A stretch of 64,000 nt of DNA, from contig MSED01000003.1 of the NCBI GenBank assembly GCA_002099365.1, positions 2,046,001 through 2,110,000 on the forward strand, in the 5' to 3' direction. This document shows, in pieces, positions 42,778 to 53,815 of this stretch. Both the position numbers and the translations under genes were made by a program. This DNA is from Phialophora verrucosa (taxonomy: Eukaryota; Ascomycota; Eurotiomycetes; Chaetothyriales; Herpotrichiellaceae). The notes beneath the pieces were generated by a model. It saw only the letters and a program-made list of their open reading frames with translations, did not search any database and was not told the DNA's origin. Position 1 is the stretch's first letter, and each line of letters begins with the position of its first letter.

Positions 42778-43575
42778 ATGTCCATCGTTACCCGAAGAGA
42801 GACCAGCAAACACACTCACACAGTCATCTTCCTCCACGGCCGAGACGGTGACGCCCAAGAGTTTGCGGACGAGTTCTTCGAGAGCGAGGCATCCGAGCCT
42901 GCTGGGAGACCACGCACCCTTTCAGATCTGTTTCCAGGTATCAGATGGGTGTTTCCCACAGCACCAGCTCTTTACTCGATACGCTTCGATACCACGATCT
43001 CGCAGTGGTTCGATATATGGTCAGTCGAAGATCCTGAGGAGCAAGTCGAAATCCAAATGGATGGATTGAAACAAAGTGTTAGCGCCCTGCTGGAGGTGAT
43101 AAGAGCCGAAGAAATTCGTGTACCTCGACAAAACATCTTTTTAGGAGGCATCAGCCAGGGATTTGCGACGGCGTTGTCTACCTTCTTCGCAAACGGCCAA
43201 GGCTTCGCTGGCCTGATTGGCCTATGTAGCTGGATGCCTTTCGCCAACCTCATCGAAGGTCTTAAAGCATCTAGCGCCAAGGACGAGCAGCTTTCCAATG
43301 CAGTTCAGAGGATTTACTTCGGTCAGCAGTCCCCAGAAGAACCATCATCGCCGTTCCTCCGGTCTACTCCCATCTTTCTCGGCCACTCAATCGACGATGA
43401 CACTGTACCCATTAAGAATGGAAGGCGAATGCGGGATGTCCTAGTACGTTCCTTACGATTGAACGCTCAGTTACACGAGTACGCGGATGGGGGTCATTGG
43501 GTGAACGAGCCCCAAGGTGTGGACGACATTGTGGAATTCCTAAATCTCACCATGCCAAAACCTGGGAATCTCTGA
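42778..43575 (+). CDS. acyl-protein thioesterase/carboxylesterase-like hydrolase
   Basis: A single exon of 265 residues in the phospholipase/carboxylesterase (Abhydrolase_2) family. The oxyanion segment is VIFLHGRDGD, the nucleophile elbow is FLGGISQGFA (Ser), the acid is in LGHSIDDDTVP (Asp) and the base is the His in ADGGHWV. The order and spacing fit acyl-protein thioesterases, which remove palmitate from cysteines. It is longer than typical APT1 (about 225-230 residues), as in related fungal esterases that act on other acyl esters. No signal peptide is seen, so it is cytosolic. Confidence 0.92.
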   Translation: MSIVTRRETSKHTHTVIFLHGRDGDAQEFADEFFESEASEPAGRPRTLSDLFPGIRWVFPTAPALYSIRFDTTISQWFDIWSVEDPEEQVEIQMDGLKQSVSALLEVIRAEEIRVPRQNIFLGGISQGFATALSTFFANGQGFAGLIGLCSWMPFANLIEGLKASSAKDEQLSNAVQRIYFGQQSPEEPSSPFLRSTPIFLGHSIDDDTVPIKNGRRMRDVLVRSLRLNAQLHEYADGGHWVNEPQGVDDIVEFLNLTMPKPGNL

Positions 43576-44048
43576 TGATGAAATAATACACGTCGAATCG
43601 ACCATCGACCTCGTGAAGTACGCGCCCGGGTGGGCGGCGTCACCCTCCCGCCCAAAGGGGGTGAGTCGCGAGCAGATTTCCCAACCTTCAACTCGAGGCC
43701 CCGTCTCTAGAGCTTCATTGCCAGTCATACAAGATTTGTGAATACCACTTGCAGGTCGCCTCGGCGGTGGAAGCGTCTGATGGTTATCTATGGAACCAAA
43801 AGCAAGGCATTCAAATAACTGCATCGCGATTACCGCAGTTACATACTCGCCCCTCGCTAGGAATGAGCTGCTGCGTCTGGAACACCGAGGTCCCATCTAC
43901 CCCTCCCGGCGCAATGAACAGTTATCTGGCTAAGGAATGACGCGCTCCATGAATTCTTCTGGTTGACTGACTGCACCCGGGCTAGCAAGTCCAAGTTCAA
44001 ACAGGGCTTAAAGGACCCTGCGGCAAGTGATCAACAATTTGAGGTGGA
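43576..44048. other. intergenic between convergent genes
   Basis: About 470 bp of shared 3' flank. Nothing recognised. Confidence 0.5.
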
Positions 44049-45802
44049 CTACACTTTTGTTTGTCCCGGCCACGGTCCCAGACCACCGCCTCCAAGTTCA
44101 AACGCTTTGGCAGCTTTCAAAACGCCCGCGTCGTCCCACTTTCGGCCAATCACCTGCATTCCCACAGGCAGCATCCCTTTTCCGGTCTTTGCTGGCGCCC
44201 AGCCGCAAGGCACGGACAAAGCTGGATGGCCAGTGGCATTGAATGGGCATGTATTATTTGTGGCTCCAACAGCCAGTTTGATCTTGTCCATCACAGTACT
44301 ACCGCCGTCGGCTTCGGGCCGCAAGTCAGGATGTGGAGGCGCCACCGCTGGCGTTGTCGGAGTGACAAGGACATCGAACTCTTCTAGCGCCATATCGTAC
44401 GCCGCTCTCAACTGCAAGACATGGCGATGGGCTTTGGCTTGCACCTCGGGACCGAACTTCTCCTTTAAGAACGTCTCACAAAATATGATATTAATCACGG
44501 CCGGGTTCGCCACTCTCAAAAGATCGTACATCTCTTGATCAGGGGGCCACCGCAGAGAAAGATGGGGGATGTTATGGCTGAGGACATCAGGAATTCGGCC
44601 GCCTATGGCCAGACCTGCAAGATGTGACCTTGTGGCTGCCGTCCAGATTGCAGGTCCTAACAGATGCATCGGCACCGACACTTCGGATACTGTTGCTCCA
44701 CTGGCTTCGAAGTGCTTGATTGCAGCGGAGCGCACGGTTTCCGCGACTTCTGGTTGTGTGCCTGGGAATGTAAGTGATTCCTTGATGATGCCGACTTTGA
44801 GACCTTTGCCAGGGTTCGCTGTAGATACTAGCTCCTTGCAATAGTCGGTGACATTTTGCCGGAGCGGTGACTCAGGTGACATTCGAGGGTCCAGGCCGTC
44901 ATAACCGGCAACGACAGAGAGTAACGTCGCAATGTCCTCTAGTTTCCTTGCCATTGGACCTGTATAGTCAATCATCGGATGAAGCCCCGCAATTCCTGTG
45001 TATGGGATAAGACCATGAGTGGGTTTCAGTCCATAAATGCCGCAGTATGCGGCAGGAAGACGGATCGAACCCGCTTGATCTCCGCCCATAGCAAGTTCAA
45101 CGTCTTCGCCTGCGTCTTCCAAGCCAGCCACGCCAGCAGCACGAGCATTGGCCAATGCAACGAGGAATGCACCGCCGCTTGTGCTCCCTCCCGCATTATG
45201 ATCGCGCAGCCACGGATTGTGTACCGGTCCATTCGCTGACGTGTAGGACATAGGAGTCAAGGAATAGTTCTCGCATGTAGACGTGCCGACAATCGTGGCT
45301 CCAGCTTCCAACAGCCGTTTCGTTATAGGCGCGTCAATCGTCGCAATTGGGTATTTGCCATCCTTGGAAACAAACTGAGGGAAGGTTCCACACGTATGTG
45401 GCAGTCCAGCGACGGACATATTGTCCTTCATGATTATCTTCCGGCCTTTGAGAATATCGGAGATTGGCCTCTCCGCCACAAGGTTTGCCTGGTGACTCCA
45501 GGCGTTGTGGCTGTTATTCTTCACCTTCCAATACTCTCGTCCAGCCAAGGTGGGAACCGGCTCAAGTCTAGGATCGACGTAGTCGGGCAAGTTATTGACA
45601 TTCGCTGCTGTCACGTCCGCAGATTGAAGGACGAGTAGGTATGCTTCTTCGTCTGCCTGAGAAGTGATTCTAATGTTGTTTCGTGCGGCGACATCGTGGA
45701 GGACGTCGAGAGTGACGCTCGACCTTCGCAGATGTCAGAAATGTGCCGAAGTGAAACTGGGTTGACATACTGCTGGTCCTCTGCCAATGCTACGATCGAC
45801 AT
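44049..45802 (-). CDS. amidase signature family protein
   Basis: Two exons (45802-45771, only 32 nt, and 45723-44049) give 568 residues. The 47-bp intron (GTATGT...AAG) is required, because the ATG-containing frame and the main frame differ; the joined start reads MSIVALAEDQQSSVTLDVLH. The Ser-cisSer-Lys triad of the amidase signature is complete: Lys in KIIMKDNMSVAG, the cis-Ser in NAGGSTSGGAF and the nucleophile Ser in GGDQAGSIRLPAAYCG. The family hydrolyses amides to acid and ammonia, and the substrate cannot be told. No signal peptide is present. The main frame also begins with a GTG at 45614, but the upstream codons are conserved in style (DEEAYLLVLQSADV) and clearly coding. Confidence 0.93.
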
Positions 45803-46106
45803 TTTCGACAGATTCTTCTGTCTACTCTCCCAAGAATAGCCACCAGCACTCTGTTGTCGGGGAAGGAAGTGCGAAGGTCATCGCTGAAATTCCGTCAACA
45901 TGTCACGCTGATGTCCGATCTCGGCGTTCATCTCCACTCTTCTGTTTTCGATTCAGAAAGGGAAGGAGCATTAAGGCTTCTCGGGGAGAAACCCTTCGAG
46001 GTGGTCAATATCTCGTCGCCAGCACAGATCTCACCCCTTCAAGAAGTCTTCGAGCATCTGTAGATGGCACTGGTCCAACGATGCTCTACCCAGTGCTGGG
46101 CTGGTA
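45803..46106. other. intergenic, promoter of the amidase gene
   Basis: 304 bp between the amidase start and the barwin-like stop, both minus. Nothing recognised. Confidence 0.5.
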
Positions 46107-46706
46107 TCAGCCTAGGGCGTCCGCAGGGACATTCTCCAACCAGTTCCATTCCACCAGTACCCTGCCCAGATCAACGTCGGCAAGACCAGCAAAGGTGTCG
46201 ATGGTGACGTCGAGATCTTTTGGCTGACAGCCGGTACACCTGTCCACGACTGTCAAATCCACACTTTTGTTATCCTTCCTTGCTCTTATCTTCTTGCCAC
46301 ACAGCGGATTTGCATTTGGATTGCTCCCGACACTGACAGCATCGAAAACAATGTGCGAGATAGCGACAATCTTGTCGCTGTTTTGGGACGTAACGCCGCA
46401 GGCACCCAGGCCGGGCTCGTAGTACGTGAGGTCGCCGGTGTAAGGGCCGCCATTGCCTGAAGGTAACGGGAGGTTCTGTGTGTGCTTGCGGGTCGAGAGG
46501 CCAGCTGCAAGGCCTATGACCAGGACGATGATGGAGAGAATGACCACCAAAATGATGATCTTAGTCCGACGTTCGAAACTCCTCCATCGATCAAGGGGTC
46601 CTCGTTTGTGGCTTGGGTAGGTCGGCGGCTGTGGTAATGGGACAGGTTTGCGTCGAACTGTTGCTGTCCTCGCCGCATCGAGAGCTGCTTCCTCTGCCTC
46701 ACCCAT
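46107..46706 (-). CDS. membrane-anchored RlpA/barwin-like double-psi beta-barrel protein
   Basis: A single exon of 199 residues. A basic cytosolic N-tail is followed by a membrane span (TKIIILVVILSIIVLVIGLA, about residues 48-69) and an extracellular expansin/barwin-like barrel. The barrel shows GDLTYYEPGLGACGV, NPLCGKKIRA, VVDRCTGCQPKDLDVT and FAGLADVDLGRVLVEWNWL, with four Cys and the HisAsp-like VDRC motif. Fungal relatives are small secreted or anchored wall proteins of unclear activity. The absence of a cleavable signal and presence of an inner helix suggest type II membrane topology. Confidence 0.9.
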   Translation of the reverse strand: MGEAEEAALDAARTATVRRKPVPLPQPPTYPSHKRGPLDRWRSFERRTKIIILVVILSIIVLVIGLAAGLSTRKHTQNLPLPSGNGGPYTGDLTYYEPGLGACGVTSQNSDKIVAISHIVFDAVSVGSNPNANPLCGKKIRARKDNKSVDLTVVDRCTGCQPKDLDVTIDTFAGLADVDLGRVLVEWNWLENVPADALG

Positions 46707-47332
46707 GTCTGTAGTCAGTGTGCTTCAAAACGACTGTAGAAGGCTGAGTGGCTGTCAGGGTAGGGAGCATGGAGGCGGTAAAGGCTAGAAATGTAAACGA
46801 TAAAGCGAATGCGAGCGGCAGGCAGACGGACGTCAATTGTCGCCCAGAATCTACTCGTACTTAATGAAACCTGTTGAGCCTGTTGTGAGCAGCAACAAGA
46901 TCTTCGCATCTCAGCAGGAAATTGCGCGTCTCGCTTTCGTGTCAGCGGCGGCTCTGATTGGTTAGGTTCGGCGTTCCCAAGTCAGGACTCAGTGACTTTC
47001 CTCTCAAGAGAAGGCGACAATAACACTTTGAAGTCTTTTCAGGTCTCGCAGGATCCGTGCTGTATTGTGATATCTGTATGAGTAGGGAAATCGGGGGCCA
47101 AGGCACCTTTGAGTCTTGTGGTGGGAATCTTATATTGAGGAGCTGAAGCAATGGCTGGCGATGATATTGCCAGGCCCAGTGCCTCAGATCACATCTCGGC
47201 TGGCAGTGAATGCATTGTCGCGACCGCCTTCGAGCTGTTCTACACCATAGTGCACTAAAAGAATGAAAACCCAGAGAGAATAAACTCCCGAAGAAGCACA
47301 GAGGCTCGAGTTTCCTGTGGAAAGCCGCAAGG
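46707..47332. other. intergenic between divergent genes
   Basis: About 630 bp with the promoters of the barwin-like gene (minus) and the glycosylase gene (plus). A frame on the minus strand overlapping the glycosylase start has no motif. Confidence 0.5.
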
Positions 47333-48751
47333 ATGACCTCATCGAACTTATCAAACGAGGATGGCGCCTTGTCACCGCCTCCCGCGCCATTCTCCGAACC
47401 TGAGCTGCCCATTATTCCCACTGATGACTTGGGGATGATTGCTGACGATGACATCTCCCCGGAATCGACAGAGGCTCAGCTGCCATTGAAAGTAATAAAA
47501 AAGCGCAGAGCAGCTGGGACACGCCGCAAGATTACCTATATCTCCAGGCACTTCCCGACGGAGAAGCTAAAAGATGAACGGCAAGAGGTCGAGGTTCCGC
47601 CGCAGAAGGAAGACCAGCAAGCGGCCTCTTTTCTGAGAAATGAGATCGCCTTGAGTGTCAACCAGGATGACTCTTCGAATATTTCCACGCTCTCGGCGAA
47701 GCCAGGCCGGCCCCGAATCTACTACGGACTCAACATCGATGAGCTCTCGTCTGACTCGAGTCTCACGGATGTTCCCGAAGATATTGGACCCGACCCGATC
47801 CCGCCAGATGGAACGTCGAGAGTGCCTTCTATGGTACAAGCGGTCAAGGTCAAAACCAAGAAGGTGCGAGTGCCGACAAAGTCGCCGTATTTCGCGTCGC
47901 CACACAAGCATCGACCAACGTTCCTATCAACACTACCATTCCCGCCCTTGTCCCACGAGAGCTTCGGCTTGATGCAGGAGCGCCTAGCTCACGACCCGTT
48001 TCGTCTCCTCGTTGCCACCATCTTCTTGAACAAGACGCCGGGCGAGCGAGCAATGCCAGTCTTCTACCAACTCATGTCGCGCTACCCTACGCCAGCGGAT
48101 CTCGCCAATGCTGAAGTCAGTGATATTACCTCCATCATCTATGTACTGGGATTTCAGAACCAAAGAGCCCGGAAGTGCGTTGCCATGGCGAAAGTATGGC
48201 TCGAGAGACCGCCAGAACGTGGAAAGCGATACAAGAAGCAAAATTACCCATTGAAAGGCGACGGACGGGACGTCGGAAACTCTGAAGTCCTTGACGACAA
48301 CGATGGGCGTGTGGCATGGGAGATCTCACATTTGCCGGGGCTGGGGCCTTACTCTCACGATAGCTGGCGCATGTTTTGTCGTGACAAGTTGAGAGACCTC
48401 GCTGAGAACTGGAACGGGGAAGGTGCCGAGAACCAAGACAGCTTTGAACCCGAGTGGAAGCGAGTCGTTCCATTGGATAAGGAACTGCGCGCATGGCTTA
48501 CTTGGATGTGGTTGAAAGAAGGCTGGGTTTGGAATAAAGAAACCGGAGAGCGGACAAAAGCAAGTGAGGAGCTGTTGTCGATGGCCAGGGGAGGCGGCAT
48601 TGTTGTTGAAGAAAAGGATTCCCGTCATCTAACCGTAAAGTCTGTCCAGGGAGACGAAATTCAGGACCTGAAAAAGGAGAAAAAGGTCGAAAGGACTGCA
48701 GGAGAATTCCTGCCCGAGGCCTCAGATATTGGAGGCACCAACGTTAGATAG
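47333..48751 (+). CDS. MBD4-like HhH-GPD DNA glycosylase
   Basis: A single exon of 472 residues. The first 200 are disordered, with basic patches and acidic runs, and no methyl-CpG-binding domain was seen. The C-terminal half matches the glycosylase domain of MBD4: AHDPFRLLVATIFLNKTPGE, then YPTPADLANAEVSDI and LGFQNQRARKCVAMAKVWL. The helix-hairpin-helix reads ISHLPGLGPYSHDSWRMFCR, in which the catalytic Asp (about residue 343) lies in HDSWR. MBD4 removes thymine or uracil from G:T and G:U mismatches made by deamination of (methyl)cytosine, the first step of base excision repair in the nucleus. An insertion of about 30 residues sits before the HhH compared with the animal protein. Confidence 0.88.
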   Translation: MTSSNLSNEDGALSPPPAPFSEPELPIIPTDDLGMIADDDISPESTEAQLPLKVIKKRRAAGTRRKITYISRHFPTEKLKDERQEVEVPPQKEDQQAASFLRNEIALSVNQDDSSNISTLSAKPGRPRIYYGLNIDELSSDSSLTDVPEDIGPDPIPPDGTSRVPSMVQAVKVKTKKVRVPTKSPYFASPHKHRPTFLSTLPFPPLSHESFGLMQERLAHDPFRLLVATIFLNKTPGERAMPVFYQLMSRYPTPADLANAEVSDITSIIYVLGFQNQRARKCVAMAKVWLERPPERGKRYKKQNYPLKGDGRDVGNSEVLDDNDGRVAWEISHLPGLGPYSHDSWRMFCRDKLRDLAENWNGEGAENQDSFEPEWKRVVPLDKELRAWLTWMWLKEGWVWNKETGERTKASEELLSMARGGGIVVEEKDSRHLTVKSVQGDEIQDLKKEKKVERTAGEFLPEASDIGGTNVR

Positions 48752-49985
48752 TGTCTGCCTGGTTACGGAGTGTCCTGTCTCATGCAGCTTCTCGCACTCG
48801 CGCGGACCTTGCAGAGTACGACCTACAGCGATCCAATATGGCCGCACAGATTCGTCTTGGCCGCAGCAATTGTTATTCCTCAAGCAGAGAGTTAATGCCT
48901 ACGGACGTCTCGAGACTCGCATCCAACATAAAGCCCTGGCACATGCCAATGTAGAATTCAATCGCTAGGACGCTGCTCGAGAATGTGCTTCTCTATACAT
49001 CATATCCCAGTTCCACCAGGAAAAGGAAACTTTCTCGAAACGCACCTCATAAGACTTGGAGACGGATCCCGGGACGAATGGCTAGCTGCAGGGCGGATGC
49101 TGCCACAGTCAATTTTTCGCTGGAAGAGACGAGACCGTACAGACTGCACTGCCTCTGTTGGCTACCATTTCTTATCAGTTGCTGTAAGTCTAGGTCCATG
49201 GCGACGCAGCTATCCTTCCGAGGCTCCGGAAATGGATTTAGTAAGCTGCGGCAATTCGCTGGACAGTGGACTGAACAAAATATCGTCCCGCTCTTGCCCA
49301 GCTGCGGGTCCTACGACTTCGGCACGCTGGACCAAGAAAAGGGCTCCTCGATTCAATGGCTGGCCGCCTGACGGGAAAGGCGATCGGAAAGGATCTGGTG
49401 GCTGCTGAAGTGGGCAAGGCTGATGATGATGATGCGCGTTGTCCGAGTGTGCGAGCGTCCGTTCATAAGTCAAGTGTACGGGTACGAGTACAAGATGTGC
49501 TAGATCCAAGATGTGCCTGATCTGAGATTTACTCGCACGGCGAAGACCAGAAGTTGGCGAGCAGCCAGTCACATGCGAACAAAGACGGGTGCATACGTAG
49601 TCGTACCTGAAGCTGCGGTGACAGGCACAAGACACGAGGGGCAACGTGGGCAACCTTCCTGCAATGGCATCATAACGTCCATGTTCATTCCATCGGCCCT
49701 CAGGGCGACGCACTTGAACGTAGCCATCCTCGAGCCGAATCACCTGTTGTTCCTCCTGTTCCAGGTGTCATCTCCCTGGGAATCCTGTCCTGTGTACCCG
49801 CACGACGACATTGAGGCTCCCCGTTCGTTAAGCGTCGTCCGTGCAACTGCCCCCAAATCCTAAATTCCCGGATCCGTCCACTTCAGCTCCAGCTTAAACT
49901 ATTCAGCCTCCTCGTCTTCTTATCTGTGACTTGCACTGTTACGACCGCTAATAAGCTTGGAGGAGACACATCATAAAACACCGAG
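48752..49985. other. intergenic
   Basis: About 1.2 kb between two plus-strand genes, with short frames on both strands (48983-49408, 49210-49743 minus) lacking motifs. It includes a TGATGATGATGATG run near 49420 and GTACGGGTACGAGTAC at 49477-49492. The promoter of the decarboxylase gene must lie at its right end. Confidence 0.55.
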
Positions 49986-52900
49986 ATGGTGCACATATCA
50001 CTGCCCAGAGGCCTGAGTTCACTGGGGAAGAACAAAGACAAAGACCACGCTGGCAATGGTTCGAGTGCCAATGGCGATGGTGGGGGACGCCCTAGTCCAC
50101 CGAGACTCGGCAGCAACAACAACAGCACCGCTGCTCTGGTCGACCAGAAACCATTGATTCTTAAAGTCTACGTTATAAAGGTACTATTGCGCCGGTACGG
50201 AGATGTCGTGGGCGTCACTAATCACGTCCGCAGGCCCGAAACCTGGCCGCAAAAGATCGGTCTGGCACATCCGACCCAGTACGTTCCTCGTCGACGGTCC
50301 CTTCGAGCTCTAGCTAACAGTTTCAGTACCTGGTCGTCACCCTCGGCAATGCAAGACAGTCGACGCCCTCAATCTCCAAGACCCTCAACCCAGAATGGAA
50401 GATATGCTTCGATATGCCCTTGACGGGCGTCCCTCTCCTGGAATGCAACTGCTGGGATAAAGATCGGTTCAAAAAAGATTACATGGGCGAGTTTGACATT
50501 CCCATCGAAGACATCTTTCCCAACGGCCAGATACAGACTCAACCGCAATGGTACAAGCTGCACTCCCGCCGCCCTGCAAGCAAGAAAGGCAGCAACGTAT
50601 CAGGAGAAGTCTACATGCAGTTCTCTCTGGTCGACTCGGCCAACCCGTCCGCCAGTCCCGAAGAGATCCGAAAGAAGTTCCAGGCCTACCTCGGAGCTGA
50701 AGAAGAGGACGACGAACTGTCCCGTGTCTCTTCCAATATAGACGATCCCACCATGGACGACGATATAGATGCGGATGATCTCGATGATGATCAGGAGTCG
50801 GTCACCGAGAACGAGTCTCCTCTAAAACCTGCGGGTGTCGACAAGAAAGCCAAGAAGAAGAGACTGGCCCGCCTACGACGCCGATCCATCGCCGCTAGAG
50901 CCTACAATTTCCTGGGAGACGACAACGATGTCAACGGTGTCGTCTTCATGGAAGTGATCAAAATCACCGATTTGCCGCCCGAACGCAACATGACGAGAAC
51001 GTCGTTCGATATGGACCCTTTTGTGGTTGTCGCATTGGGTCGAAAAGTCCTCAGAACGAAGGTGGTGCGGCATAACCTGAACCCTGTGTACAACGAGAAG
51101 ATGGTTTTCCAGATCATGCGGAATGAAACTGGCTACTCCTTGACATTTAGTGTCATTGATCGGGACAGCTTATCGGGGAACGACTTTGTGGCTTCGACTT
51201 CTTTTCCTATCCAGAAAATGATCCTCAACTCTCCGCAGGAGGACCCCGAGACAGGTCTTTACGATCTGCCTGACCCTCCTGAGTATTCGCCGGCAGTACA
51301 GCAGAAGGGCCGCTTCCGCATTCCGCTGTCCCGCACCTCGTCCGCTAGCAGCCTCTCGAAAGTGGGTCGCCCCGGGTTGAAGAAGGAGGATTCGAACGCA
51401 TCGTTGTCAAACATGAGCACTAATGATGTACTTCGACCCCCGCCCCCGACGAGTGTGCCCTCAGAGAACAATTCCGCTGGTCCGAAGGGCCCCGTGCCTG
51501 AACCTCCTGTAGCCCAACCGGCAGACGACCCGACGATGACCTCGTACGTCATTCCCCTAGAGCTCAAAAACAAAGAACGGTGGGAAGCCAAACACAGTCC
51601 AGAACTGCATCTTCGAGGGAAGTATTTGTCCTATAAAGCACTTCGACAGCAGTTCTGGCGGGCCATGCTCAAGCAGTATGACGTGGATGAGAGCAAGAGA
51701 ATCAGCAAGATCGAGTTCACCACCATGCTGGACACACTAGGCTCCACCTTGAAAGAATCCACCATCGACGGCTTCTTTAGGAGATTTGCTGCAGAGAATG
51801 AAGACCTTGGCGAGGTTGACTTGACCTTTGACCAAGCGGTCATTTGTCTGGAGGAACAATTGCAAAGAAGTGGTCAGAAAAAGACACAACTGGAGAAAAT
51901 CAAAAGCACCGTAGTCTCTCAAGACGTGATTCCAGAGAAACCCCCGATCAATGCTGAAGTCCCGAACATCCCGCAAGAGCCGACGGGGACTCCTGGCGAA
52001 GAAGGCAGATTACTGGGAAATGATCTGGCCGAAGAAGGAGACGAAGAGCATGTCATCGAAATTCGCGAGTGTCCGATTTGCCACCAGCCGAAGCTGAACA
52101 AGCGCACCGAAGCCGACATCATAACCCACATCGCCACCTGTGCCAGCTCTGACTGGAGGCAAGTCAACAACTTGGTCATGGGTGGTTTCGTGACACAGAG
52201 TCAAGCCCAGCGCAAGTGGTACTCCAAGGTCATCACCAAGATCAGCTACGGAGGCTACAAGCTCGGCGCTAACAGCGCGAACATCCTTGTGCAAGATCGC
52301 ATTACCGGACAGATCAACGAGGAACGAATGTCGGTTTATGTCCGTATTGGCATTCGCTTGCTCTACAAAGGATTGGGCGCCGGAGAAATGGAAAAGAAGC
52401 GAATCAAGAAGATGCTCAAGTCCTTATCCGTCAAGCAAGGCAAGAAATTCGACGATCCTGCCTCGGCCGCTCAGATCCCAGGGTTTATTGCGTTCCACCA
52501 ACTCGACATGTCGGAAGTGCTGCTGCCAACTTCCGAGTTCAGGAACTTCAACGAGTTCTTCTATCGGGCCTTGAAGCCCAACGCCCGGCCATGCAGTGCA
52601 CCTGACCGACCAGAGATCATCACCTCTCCAGCAGATTGTCGCTCTGTCGTCTTCAACACGATTGATGATGCCAGACGCATCTGGGTCAAAGGGAGAGACT
52701 ATAGCCTCGAGAAATTATTTGGTGATGCATATCCGCTTGAGGCCAAACGATTCAAAGGTGGTAGTATGGGCATTTTTAGACTTGCGCCCCAAGATTATCA
52801 CCGGTTTCACATTCCCGTTGATGGTGTCTTGGGGACGCCGAAAGCTATTGAAGGAGAGTACTACACCGTCAACCCAATGGCTATCAGATCCGCTCTGGAT

Positions 52901-53437
52901 GTCTACGGTGATAACGTCCGCGTTCTGGTGCCCATCGATTCCGTCGCGCATGGTCGAGTCATGTACGTATGTATTGGCGCAATGATGGTCGGCTCGACGG
53001 TCATCACGCGAAAACCCGGCGAGCGAGTCAGGCGAGCCGAGGAGCTTGGATACTTCAAGTTCGGAGGCAGCACCATTCTGCTGTTCTTCGAGCCGGGGAA
53101 AATGGTGTACGACGAAGACCTGGTTGCGAACAGCACTGGGGCTCTGGAAACACTGGTAAGTTCTCTATCGGGGATCTTGCGTTGGGGTGTCACACTAACG
53201 AGTCAATAGATCCGCGTGGGCATGTCCATCGGTCGCTCACCGAACGTGGAACCATACAAGCCGGACATGAAAAAGGACGAAGCGAATATCACCATGGCAG
53301 ACAGGCAGGAAGCCCGTCGCCGGATCGAAGGTAGCCTTGCACCCGAAATGGACAATATGAACATGCTACCAGGAGATACGGACGTGGCAGATGCGACTGG
53401 CCCGATGAGTTCGTTGAATCCGGCGAATATACAATGA
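49986..53437 (+). CDS. phosphatidylserine decarboxylase (Psd2-type, C2 domains)
   Basis: Four exons (49986-50180, 50234-50278 of 45 nt, 50327-53155 and 53210-53437) give 1098 residues. A first C2 domain is formed over exons 1-3 (LKVYVIKARNLAAKDRSGTS and on). A second C2 follows near residues 290-400 (GVVFMEVIKITDLP). An EF-hand-like segment (QYDVDESKRISKIEFTTML) lies near 530 and a Cys pair motif (CPICHQP) near 660. The decarboxylase domain contains FHIPVDGVLG and the self-cleavage site GGST with Ser at about 995, which becomes the pyruvoyl group. It turns phosphatidylserine into phosphatidylethanolamine in Golgi/endosome membranes. The last exon adds the C-terminus after VANSTGALETL. Confidence 0.96.
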
Positions 53438-53815
53438 TGGCAAAAAACATGAATGACGAGTGTATGAATTTAGAACAAGATCATGATGGCGGAGGAAGTT
53501 GGAGGTATGAGCATCGGCGGACAGGATGCTTGCGAGTGGACATCCACATGTGGGTTGGATGGCAAACGTTCTGTCGTTTATACATCAGCACAAGCAACGA
53601 ATTGGCAAACTGTTTGGAGAAGATGTAGCCTTGGAGACAACACCACCTGTCGTATCGACGTTGCGGTTCATGGACAATGCCTGTCTCATTTATTGTTTCT
53701 CCTTGTTGCAGTTGACACCGCCCACTATGCCCTATGAATGGCACAATCCAACTCCAACGCATTTTCTCACTTTCAGTATGCCGTTGGCGCGTTCTGTACC
53801 CGTCCTCATCAACGC

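Noticed and set aside
49210..49743. 177-codon minus-strand frame between the glycosylase and decarboxylase genes
   Set aside because: Cys/His/Ser/Arg-rich, overlapped by open frames on the plus strand, no motif and no plausible promoter.
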